A DNA stretch of 64,000 nucleotides from positions 9,496,001 through 9,560,000 of the forward strand of contig CATNEN010000038.1 in assembly GCA_950097015.1 (NCBI GenBank). The letters are read 5' to 3'. The DNA is from Macrostomum hystrix. Taxonomy: Eukaryota > Platyhelminthes > Macrostomidae. The stretch's first letter is position 1. Every line of letters begins with the position of its first letter. This document shows positions 34,390 to 44,300 of the stretch, piece by piece. A program made the translations under genes and the position numbers. The notes under the pieces were generated by a model. The model saw nothing but the letters and a program-made list of their open reading frames with translations. It was not told the origin of the DNA and ran no database searches.

Positions 34390-34520
34390 GAGATGTACGA
34401 CAGTGACAGTGTGGCCAACGACAGTACGACATGTACGACAAAGAGCCCTTGCAAAAATGAACGATGTACGACATGTACGACAACCAACCTCAATGTACGA
34501 CGGAAATTTCCGTCGTACAC
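34390..34520. repeat. TGTACGACA-type repeats ending in a perfect 26-bp palindrome
   Basis: The heptamer GTACGAC/TACGACA recurs about seven times within 130 bp, and also near 33975. It ends in a perfect palindrome at 34494-34519, whose left half is TGTACGACGGAAA. This could be the terminus or subterminal repeat region of a DNA transposon. Confidence 0.75.
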
Positions 34521-35289
34521 CCGTCCTTCTGCACTATGGTTGTCTAGCTGCAAATAAGTGATTTGTAGCCAGGTTAATAGCACACCAAAAACACAAGGCC
34601 AAAGGATTGAGTTTGAACTCCATTTTATAGCCCTTGACAGCCCATCAGGCAATAGTAAGAAAAGCCACAAAGGGGTATGTGATAAGTCTGTTATAGTAAA
34701 AACAAATGTCTACAGACTAGAGCACTGTGATAGGCATTGGTCACAGCAGATATGTCTAGGCATAGACAACATATTCCAGGAGCAACAATGCAACACAAAT
34801 CTAAATTAGCAACAGCACAGGAATTAAAATCTCACAATAGCCAATTGTCATTGTTAGTAGGCTTTTTCATTCTGTAAGCTCTTTGGTTGGCCTGATAATG
34901 TGTCCATGGAATTATTTGCCTGCAAAAATAGTTTGCTGAGATAGGAAATTTTTGACTTCATTGTTTGTCTTGTCATTTTGCCCACTAAGCTATAAAACTA
35001 CAAGTATATATTCACATTCACTTTGCTTTGGCCAAGAAATGAGTTATTATTTATTATTAAGACTAATACAGGCTGCAGGCTATAAGGGAAACAACTGGTC
35101 AATAGCATAAATGTATGCAAACAAAATATAAAATTTAGTGAGTCTTAAAAAAGTTAGAGATAGATAGACAGCTTTAAGCCTTCTTTCTCCAAAGTGTTTG
35201 TTGCTTAATCTCACTTGAAGTAGACTGTTCAATTCTGCCATTCTCCACTTTAATTGCAATCTTCTTGGTAATGGAGCAGGATGTAGAAA

Positions 35290-36015
35290 CCTATGATTGT
35301 GTTCAACTCAATGTTGGTGCAACTTGCAATTGGTGCTTGGTCTCATTTTGCATGCTGTCAGAAATGATGTTGCTAAGGACATGCTTCTGGCCAAGATTAA
35401 GAGCCTCTGTGTAGTGCTGCACTGACTCAGGCTTCTTTTGTCCAGTGGCAACTTAAAATTGTTCTATAGGAACACTACAACCTGGCAGGCTGGTAACTAC
35501 TGTTGGCTGAATGCAGTGGTTTGTGTACTGTTTTGACAGTCTGGCTTGTAGAGACATTGCTTTCATCATATTGTCCTAAGTGTTCTTGCCCAGACTTCTT
35601 TGGCGCAATACTATTCACAATCAGTAAACTTGGTCTTTGGTTTTGGGAACAATGCTTTGTTGCTAGCAGGCAGCTTTCTGATGTACAGCTTGACCATTTC
35701 CACCGGACAATGCAACTTGTCAACACAATACAGCAAAGATCCTGATCTGCTTCAGAGTGAATGGACTAGATGCTTTGACACACTTCTCCTTCTTGGACGC
35801 CCAAATGTCAATGTAGTCCTGACCATCAGGCCCGGTTTGAAAAAGAATGTCAACTTTTTTCAAATTGTGCAGAGCCTCTTGTCCAGGAAAAGCTAAATGG
35901 GACATTAGCAGGTAGAAAAATTTAACCTGTAGGCTGATGGGATCACACTTGTTGAGAAAAGGTTTGAGAAAGGTGCGCTTTTGCCATGCCTCTTTCTGCT
36001 GGCTGCTCAAGTCTT
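35290..36015 (-). mobile_element. Crypton-like tyrosine recombinase pseudogene
   Basis: The minus strand, with frameshifts and stops, preserves an ordered series. First FLLMSHLAF/PGQEALHNLKKVDILF, then DGQDYIDIWASKKEK, then CPVEMVKLYIRKLP...KALFPKP, then TNHCIQPTVVTSLPG, then ATGQKKPESVQHYTEAL. This is the layout of the Crypton/DUF3504 tyrosine recombinase domain: an 'H-x-G-x-R-G-x-E' helix, a T/S-N-H-x-x-x-x-T box and a 'G-H/Q-K-x-x-E-S-x-x-x-Y' box with the nucleophile Tyr. It may be a fossil transposon or a decayed domesticated copy. It lies in an AT-rich gene-poor block with the Merlin fragment. Confidence 0.75.
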
Positions 36016-36750
36016 TTTCAAGTAACAGTTAAGTAGGAAAAGCAATCATGGTGGTAATAATCATGGTGGTGAGAAATTAAGTATATATATAAGTATAACT
36101 ATAACTATAAAGTAAAAGTAAAAGTATAAAATAATAAGTATAAGTATATATATATATACTATTACAATTGTATTATAAATTTCCAAATCTTAGCTCTATA
36201 TATTCTCTTGTGTCAGTAAAAAATAATTATTAAAAACACATAACAGCTAATATTTTAAATGTAAAAAATGAGCACTAGGCTAAAGCTTTTAATGTGCTAA
36301 TAGTAATATGTAGTGCTAATGCATAATATGAATTTAATCGGCCATTTCAATAGTAACTATTATCAATTACAAAAAACGGAACATATGTTTGCTACTGTTG
36401 TCTAAATTAAAAAAGTTTTTATTAATGTATTAACTTACATACTGAAATAACACCGCTGAGGAGATTATTGCCCACAATATCCAACATATGCATTCTGTGC
36501 ATAGTCAAATTTGTACAAAGCAGTCTGTTTAGGTCAAAATATTTGTGGACTTTCAAAAACACTCCTTTAAAGCCTTTTATGCATTATATAACTGTGAATA
36601 GGTAATTTATGTGTTTTATCTAAATGAGATTATAGTATAATAATATTCTAGGGACAAACAGAAAGATCTTAAAGACTTATGGTAGTATGATTAGAAACCT
36701 ACTAGTGTGGGGTGTTTATGTACTTTAAAAACACAAGATCTCCATTGACT
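36016..36750. other. AT-rich upstream or intronic region of tra2
   Basis: It contains (TA)n and AAGTATAA-type simple sequence near 36080-36170. No exon was recognised, although the first tra2 exon must lie here or further upstream. Confidence 0.35.
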
Positions 36751-36754
36751 TCAG

Positions 36755-38800
36755 AGTGCCTCACGCTCTGTCTCGAGGTCGCGCAGCGACAGTCGCGGTC
36801 GAAGCCGCAGCCGCAGCGCTGGCGGTGGCGGCGTCGGACGCTCAGCTGTGCCGAGGTCGAGCTCGCGCTCGCATTCTAAATCAAGATCGCGATCGAACTC
36901 CAGGTCGCCCTATCAGACGCGGCCAAAGTCAAGGTCGCCGCCAAGGTCGCATTCGGGTTCAAGGTCCGGCGGTAGCTATGGTGAGGCGTATTATTGAATT
37001 TACTATCCATTGTCACCTGTAGGTACCATTTATTCAAGTACCTCTGGATACAGTCGACAACTGCTGCCATTGATCATTTACAGAGTTTTCAAATGTGGTT
37101 GTAGCCTAGGGGTTAGGCGTTTGAATCACGACTTGAAGGTCGGGGCTTCGATCCCTGACTGCACTAGAAAAAATTGTGTCCTTTAGCAGGACACTTGAGT
37201 CTGCGTTGCTTTAGTTTACCCAGCTGTTAAATGAGTACCAGCATCAGCTGGCGTAATTAAGTGTGGGTTTGGCGTCTCACCCAGTCCATGGACTGAACAA
37301 CCGTACGCAGCCTTCAGATGCGCCGCGCAATAGCTGTGGCTGGTCGGCTGTACATTTGACCTAATTGGGCACGTGTAATAAAATATAAATGATTATTATT
37401 ATATAACTTGCCAGAGCGTCGGGATCGTCGCCAGCCGGTTCGGGAGCCCCCGCGCAGCCGAAGCCGCAGCCGCAGCCGGAATCGAGACCGCAACCGCAGC
37501 CGCTCGCCAATGTCAAACCGGAAGCGCCACGTTGGCGACCGGGAGAACCCGAAGGCCAGCAAGTGCCTCGGCGTCTTCGGCCTCAGCCTGCGTACCACCG
37601 AAGAGGACCTGCGCCACCTGTTTGGCCGTTACGGCCGTCTGGAGAATGTCCAGTTAGTCAAGGACAACCACACTCGCCGATCGCGTGGCTTTGCCTTTGT
37701 ATACTTCGAGTCTTTAGACGACGCCGCCTACGCCAAGGAGCGCTGCCACGGCAAGGAGGTTGACGGGCGCAGCGTGCGCTGCGACTTCTCAATTACTCGC
37801 CGGGCGCACACGCCGACGCCAGGTGTCTACCTGGGCGCCCCGGTCGGCTCTTCACGCGGCAACAGCGGCTCCCGCGGCTACAACCAGCGAGACAGACGCT
37901 ACGGCGGCGACGATGGCGGCAGTGGTTACGGCAACGGCGGTAGCAGCAGACGTAGTCGCAGCCGGTCCTACGATCGAGAAGATCGCGACAGATACCACAG
38001 AGTTCGAGGATACGACAGTCGTGAGTTCTGGCAACATTCATGCTAAATCGGTAATGCTATTCTATTCGTACAAATCTCACACAGCCCGCTGTCACTCCTC
38101 AAAATCCCCAGGCCGCTGTCACTCACCAGAATCACTCAGCCCGCTGTCACTCACCAGAATCACTCAGCTCGCTGTCACTCACCAGAATCACTCAGCTCGC
38201 TGTCACTCACCAGAATCACTCAGCCCGCTGTCACTCACCAGAATCACTCAGCTCGCTGTCACTCACCAGAATCACTCAGCTCGCTGTCACTCACCAGAAT
38301 CACTCAGCCCGCTGTCACTCACCAGAATCACTCAGCTCGCTGTCACTCACCAGAATCACTCAGCTCGTTGTCACTCACCAGAATCACTCAGCCCGCTGTC
38401 ACTCACCAGAATCACTCAGCTCGCTGTCACTCACCAGAATCACTCAGCTCGCTGTCACTCACCAGAATCACTCAGCCCGCTGTCACTCACCAGAATCACT
38501 CAGCCCGCTGTCACTCACCAGAATCACTCAGCCCGCTGTCACTCACCAGAATCACTCAGCTCGCTGTCACTCACCAGAATCACTCAGCCCGCTGTCACTC
38601 ACCAGAATCACTCAGCCCGCTGTCACTCACCAGAATCACTCAGCTCGCTGTCACTCACCAGAATCACTCAGCCCGTTGTCACTCCCCAGAATCACTCAGT
38701 CATGAATCCCCCCTCAGAATCCAAGTCGATTTTCCTGGTATGCACCTTCAGCCTGCCGACTTTCCAATCTCATCTCGCTAACATTTCAGGCCAGTTCTGA
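36755..38800 (+). CDS. tra2: Transformer-2 (Tra2) SR-like splicing regulator, first exon missing from model
   Basis: Exons 36755-36980, 37415-38020 and 38790-38800. The first listed exon starts in phase 0 after a TTCAG acceptor and encodes an Arg-Ser-rich domain. The second carries more RS repeats, the SPMSNRKRH linker, and an RNA-recognition motif with RNP2-like CLGVFGLSL and RNP1 [10 protein letters not shown]. It continues with the Tra2-specific [18 protein letters not shown] and a Gly/Arg/Ser/Tyr-rich end. The third exon gives only Arg-Gln-Phe and a TGA. The protein binds GA-rich exonic enhancers and recruits the spliceosome in the nucleus. A start codon exon lies further upstream and was not found. 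Retention of the last intron would end translation at 38046 after Glu-Phe-Trp-Gln-His-Ser-Cys. The last intron holds a minisatellite. Confidence 0.95.
37096..37402 (+). mobile_element. SINE family A copy, in a tra2 intron
   Basis: It has the GGTTGTAGCCTAGGGGTTAG A-box, TGTGTCCTTTAGCAGGACAC, ACCAGCATCAGCTGGCGTAA, CCAGTCCATGGACTGAACAA, CCGTACGCAGCCTTCAGATG and GCAATAGCTGTGGCTG. The ATT-repeat tail ends about 10 bp from the acceptor of the RRM exon. Confidence 0.9.
38085..38697 (+). repeat. 28-bp minisatellite in the last tra2 intron
   Basis: About 22 copies are present. The unit contains CACTCACCAGAATCACTCAG followed by C(C/T)CGCTGT. It starts about 65 bp after the GTGAGT donor and ends about 90 bp before the acceptor. 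Two YAG trinucleotides per unit look like 3' splice sites. The plus strand is open because the unit lacks stops, but it is intronic. Confidence 0.95.
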
Positions 38801-39116
38801 TGCCCAAACCGGCCTTCTTTGGTTGCGGCGGCAACAACAGCTGTGTGGTCATGCTCTCATTGTAAGCCAGTTGGCTTGAAGACTTATCCCAGTGTGTTTG
38901 TGGGCATCGCATGTGTCCTAGACTCCTAGTGTTGTTTTATCTCCTTGTGCAGCTCCCGTTAATTTCTTTACTCGTGTCTGCTGTTGGTATCGTGTCATCG
39001 TTATTCCCACTTGCCTCTCCCCCCACTTGCCTCTCCCAATCTCTATTCATTCCCATTACTGCCGGTTTAGACTAAACGGCCCTCCAAAATTTCCCATTCT
39101 GTGTTGTGTAGACTTC

Positions 39117-39122
39117 AATAAA
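39117..39122 (+). terminator. Probable poly(A) signal of tra2
   Basis: AATAAA lies about 320 bp after the tra2 stop codon and is followed by a T/G-rich stretch. Confidence 0.6.
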
Positions 39123-39884
39123 CCAAAAATATTTTCACACGTTGTTGTGACTGTCTGGCTTGCACTTTGCTAACTAATTTTTTAGGTTTTGTTTTAAAAC
39201 TGCAATCACACTTGAAGCTTAATGAGGTTTAACAGACTGGTTACTGTGGACGCTACCATAGGCTGAATTGTTTAAGAGTCTGTTTGTCAATTTAATAACT
39301 CAGCTTTATCTCATTTTTTTTATTTTTCTGCCTTTTTTGAAATAGTTGTGTGGGTCTAAACTTTATCGTTGTTATTAAATGCTCGCGTTATTTTTGATGT
39401 TCGCTACTGTCGTAAGTAACAGCATTAGCGTTTAATTGATTTCCTTGGTGTTTTTCATATTCGGACGCGAACTAAATGCCTTTAGAATACCCGCGTTACC
39501 GTTTGTTATACGTGCGCTATCTCACTCGCCTTTTTTTACTCAAGGTTGTCCCCAGCGAAGACTGAAGTGGGAGACTAGAAGAGAAGACCATTGTCATTAA
39601 TAGACCCGGTAAAGAAGCGGAGAAGAGAATGCTCTGAGAAGAAGATTCGAATGCCTATTTAAGAAAAAGTCTAATCAGAAGTCAGAAGTTTTGTTGAAGA
39701 CTGCGCCAGAAGCAGAAGTGAAGGGCGGGCCTGCCACCGTACGGCCTCACGTGACGTGAGTAATTTGAAAGGCTTCAGTTAATTTATCGGAAATATGAGC
39801 CAATTCGCTACAATGCCACTAATACCATTGCTTCAAGAAAGATATCTGATTCTTTTTTGTCCATCCTGATACACCGGTCCCTGA

Positions 39885-40165
39885 GTCCATGAGACCCGAA
39901 GAGTCGGTCCTTATGCACCGGTCCCTCAGTCCATGAGACCCGAAGAGTCGGTCCTGATGCACGGGTCCCTGAGTCCATGAGATCCGAAGAGTCAGTCCTG
40001 ATCCGCCGGCCTTGAGTCCATTAGACCCGAAGAGTCAGTCCTGATGCGCCGGCCTTGAGTCCATGAGATCCGAAGAGTCAGTCCTGATGCGCCGGCCTTG
40101 AGTCCATGAGATCCGAAGAGTCAGTCCTGATGCGCCGGCCTTGAGTCCATGAGTCACGGGGAGGC
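39885..40165. repeat. 44- to 46-bp minisatellite between tra2 and NELF-B
   Basis: About six copies carry GAGTCCATGAGACCCGAAGA plus GTC(A/G)GTCCTGATGC and a variable CCGG-containing spacer. The first copies have a longer spacer than the last four. Confidence 0.9.
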
Positions 40166-40169
40166 AGAC

Positions 40170-41390
40170 CCGCCATTTCCACTCACAACCCGAATGGTAG
40201 AATAACAGGTTGGCTTATTAGTAATTTTCAGTCTCAGCTTTCGTTGACAAGAAAAAAAAATTTACGTAAATCATCTGCACATTGGGAGGTAAGTTGTTAC
40301 AATTTTTTTGAATCAGCTTCGAGTAATGAGACCGCATTTTGTTATCTCCTAGCAACAAGCAGCATTACCTGGCGAGTGTAATTCTAGTTATCAGCTCTCT
40401 GTGCCGCTGCCAGTTTATTTTGCCCAGCTGCTCTGTTCTTGTGCTACTGTAAGCATTGTCTGCGAGGCAAGCTAAATAAACTGGCGCTTAAGCGTATTAT
40501 AGTTTTCTGCCACTGAGATCTGACTGCCTTGATTTCGCTTATTTCACTGTACAAAATAATTTAGGGGTGTCTATATGGCATATTTTAAGAAATAAGCTAC
40601 TTTTAATAGTTACTCAGGTTGAAACAAATCCTAAATCTCCAATAATTTAAAGATTTAGAGGTTTCGGGCTTGCGAATGACTCGTTTTTATAGTAGTTTTG
40701 TACCCCTCCCAGCTAGTCAGCGATTGCTATTGGCTGAGGCTCAACCAAGCTCTCTCATTGGCTGGAATGAAATCGCGACCGGAAATTCCGCTGGTGTGCC
40801 TTAAATAGTGGAGGAAAAACCGTGGAAAAACCAGCCAACTGTTTTCTAACCGGTCAAAGTTGACTAACTAAAGAGACTAAGCTAAACCTTACAGTCAAAG
40901 TGCTCACTACACTGCTAGTGAGAACTAGGCGCTTATCCAGATCCATTACACAAAAATGGCAACTCAGAATCTTGCAGAAGAGGGCAGTGGAAGGTGGTTG
41001 CTCTTAAACCGGTGGAACCTTTATTTTGATTTATTTTGATTCTAAGCGTTCCATTTGGATATAATCGGCCCGGTAATATTTTTTGCGTTAACATTCAACT
41101 CGCTCGTGTATTGTGCGCCAGTCTTTTGATAGAATCGGTTGCTTGCTCAGTTTAAAACACTTATTGTGAGCTAGACTATATTTAGATGCGAAAATAACAA
41201 TATGTGCCATTGTTGCTTGCATTGAAACTGACAGCCGATCCCGGCCTCCTTTTTAGGTGCACTTTTGTGACTTGCGCTATTAATTGTTTATGCACTGAAA
41301 AACATCTAAATGCATTCCGGCTTTTCAGTGCTGCGAAAAAGAAACGCCCGTTGAAAAAATATTTGCAAGCTATTCATTGTTGTAACATAA
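40170..41390. other. 5' flank of NELF-B
   Basis: No coding exon or repeat family was recognised. The last several hundred bases are likely the promoter and 5' UTR of the NELF-B gene. Confidence 0.35.
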
Positions 41391-41392
41391 AC

Positions 41393-44300
41393 ATGTCATC
41401 AGCAGCTTCGGCGGCTAACTTCAAAGAGGCCCTGCGACGGCACCTGGATGCTAGCAGCAGCCGCCTCCCAAACGAGATTATCGAGTCCTGGCAGGCCGAA
41501 AATTCCATTCGGCTGCCTTCGCTGGATGCGGCCCTGCCGCTGTTAGATCGGGTTCGAGTCCGGCGCTACGAGTTCTACCAGTCAACCGCAGATCTGCTGC
41601 GCGAGCGACTGCTCACCAGGGTGCGGCTGCCACGAGCTTCTCGTACACCAGTCTCCCAAGCCTCGTCACGGTGTACACCTCCTTCTAACGAACCCTATCC
41701 CAAAGGCACACCGATTATATACCTGCGATGTACAATAGTTCTCAACTGAACCCCAATCCTCACTTATCAATAAACCTCTATCCTTGGTCTACATGTTCAT
41801 TTGCCAATGAACCATGAATCCTCGTATGGACCAAACTGCGCCCCTCTTAACTCCAGGTGCGAGAGCTGGCAGCCACTGGTCGCAGGTCGAACTACAAAAG
41901 AATGGCCGAGCTGCTGGAAGCCTCCTTTCCCTACCTGTCAGTGCCAGCCCTGCGTCCGGTGCCCATGACCCTGCTGGAGCACCTGACCACCCTTCTGGAC
42001 ATGCACAAGCCTGCGGTGCGGCCTCGCCTGAAGGACAAGTACCTGAAAGCCATCGCCGGCTCGCCCGAACTCTACTCGGCAGCTCCCGTAGCTGTGAAAC
42101 GCTTAATCTGGGAAGGCGATCCCAAACTGTTCGTGTCCGAGGTGTCACCACTGTTGGAAGAGTTTGTCAGGGCCAGGTCTGCCGCGGCATTGTGCCTGGC
42201 CGACATCGAACAGCCCCTCCTGACTCTGCCGTCCAAGTCTCGGCGTCAGCTACCCGTGATGCAGCGCTTGCTGCAGGTAATTCCAGTCTGTCTGACTTGA
42301 GTCCAGTCTGTCTCATCTCAGTCCAGTCTGTCTCATCTCAGTCCAGTCTGTGTCATCTCAGTCCAGTCTGTGTCATCTCAGTAAAAGTCTGTGTCATCTC
42401 AGTCCAGTCTGTCTCATCTCAGTCCAGTCTGTGTCATCTCAGTCCAGTCTGTGTCATCTCAGTAAAAGTCTGTGTCATCTCAGTCCAGTCTGTCTCATCT
42501 CAGTCCAGTCTGTGTCATCTCAGTCCAGTCTGTGTCATCTCAGTAAAAGTCTGTGTCATCTCAGTCCAGTCTGTCTCATCTCAGTCCAGTCTGTGTCATC
42601 TCAGTCCAGTCTGTGTCATCTCAGTCCAGTCTGTCTCATCTCAGTCCAGTCTGTGTCATCTCAGTCCAGTCTGTCTCATCTCAGTCCAGTCTGTGTCATC
42701 TCAGTCCAGTCTGTGTCATCTCAGTCCAGTCTGTCTCATCTCAGTCCAGTCTGTGTCATCTCAGTCCAGTCTGTCTCATCTCAGTCCAGTCTGTGTCATC
42801 TCAGTCCAGTGTGTATCATCTCAGTCCAGTCTGTGTCATCTCAGTACTGTCTGTCTCATCTCAGTCCAGTCTGTGTCATCTCAGTCCAGTGTGTATCATC
42901 TCAGTCCAGTCCGTGTCATCTCAGTAAAAGTCTGTGTCATCTCAGTCCTGTCTGTGTCATCTCAGTCCTGTCTGTGTCATCTCAGTCCTGTCTGTGTCAT
43001 CTCAGTCCTGTCTGTGTCATCTCAGTAAAAGTCTGTGTCATCTCAGTCAAGTCTGTCTCATCTCAGACCTGTCTGTGTCATCTCAGTCCTGTCTGTGTCA
43101 TCTCAGTCCTGTCTGTGTCATCTCAGTCCTGTCTGTGTCATCTCAGTCCAGTCTGTGTCATCTCAGTCCTGTCTGTGTCATCTCAGTCCTGTCTGTGTCA
43201 TCTCAGTCCTGTCTGTGTCATCTCAGTCCTGTCTGTGTCATCTCAGTAAAAGTCTGTGTCATCTCAGTCAAGTCTGTCTCATCTCAGACCTGTCTGTGTC
43301 ATCTCAGTCCTGTCTGTGTCATCTCAGTCCTGTCTGTGTCATCTCAGTCCTGTCTGTGTCATCTCAGTCCTGTCTGTGTCATCTCAGTCCAGTCTGTGTC
43401 ATCTCAGTCCTGTCTGTGTCATCTCAGTCCTGTCTGTGTCATCTCAGTCCTGTCTGTGTCATCTCAGTCCAGTCTGTGTCATCTCAGTCCAGTCTGTCTC
43501 ATCTCAGTCCAGTCTGTGTCATCTCAGTCCAGTGTGTATCATCTCAGTCCAGTCTGTGTCATCTCAGTACTGTCTGTCTCATCTCAGTCCAGTCTGTGTC
43601 ATCTCAGTCCAGTGTGTATCATCTCAGTCCAGTCTGTCTCATCTCAGTCCAGTCAGTCTCATCTCAGTACTGTCTGTCTCATCTCAGTCCAATCTGTCTC
43701 ATCTCAGTCCTGTCTGTGTCATCTCAGTCCTGTCTGTGTCATCTCAGTCCTGTCTGTGTCATCTCAGTACTGTCTGTCTCATCTCAGTCCAGTCTGTGTC
43801 ATCTCAGTCCAGTGTGTATCATCTCAGTCCAGTCTGTCTCATCTCAGTCCAGTCTGTCTCATCTCAGTCCAGTCTGTCTCATCTCAGTCCAGTCTGTCAT
43901 CTCAGTACTGTCTGTCTCATCTCAGTCCAATCTGTCTCATCTCAGTCCTGTCTGTGTCATCTCAGTCCTGTCTGTGTCATCTCAGTAAAAGTCTGTGTCA
44001 TCTCAGTCCTGTCTGTGTCATCTCAGTCCTGTCTGTGTCATCTCAGTCCTGTCTGTGTCATCTCAGTCCTGTCTGTGTCATCTCAGTCCTGTCTGTGTCA
44101 TCTCAGTCCTGTCTGTGTCATCTCAGTCCTGTCTGTGTCATCTCAGTAAAAGTCTGTGTCATCTCAGTCAAGTCTGTCTCATCTCAGACCTGTCTGTGTC
44201 ATCTCAGTCCTGTCTGTGTCATCTCAGTCCTGTCTGTGTCATCTCAGTCCTGTCTGTGTCATCTCAGTCCTGTCTGTGTCATCTCAGTCCAGTCTGTGTC

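Noticed and set aside
38085-38697. ORFs with His/Ser/Leu/Thr repeats over the tra2 intron array
   Set aside because: They are produced by the 28-bp minisatellite and lie between clear donor and acceptor sites.
39885-40165. Possible tandem hammerhead ribozymes (CTGATG ... CCGAAGA ... GTC in each unit)
   Set aside because: The core does not fit: CTGATG is followed by C rather than A, GAAA is replaced by GAAG, and I could not pair stem II. The reverse strand has no core either.
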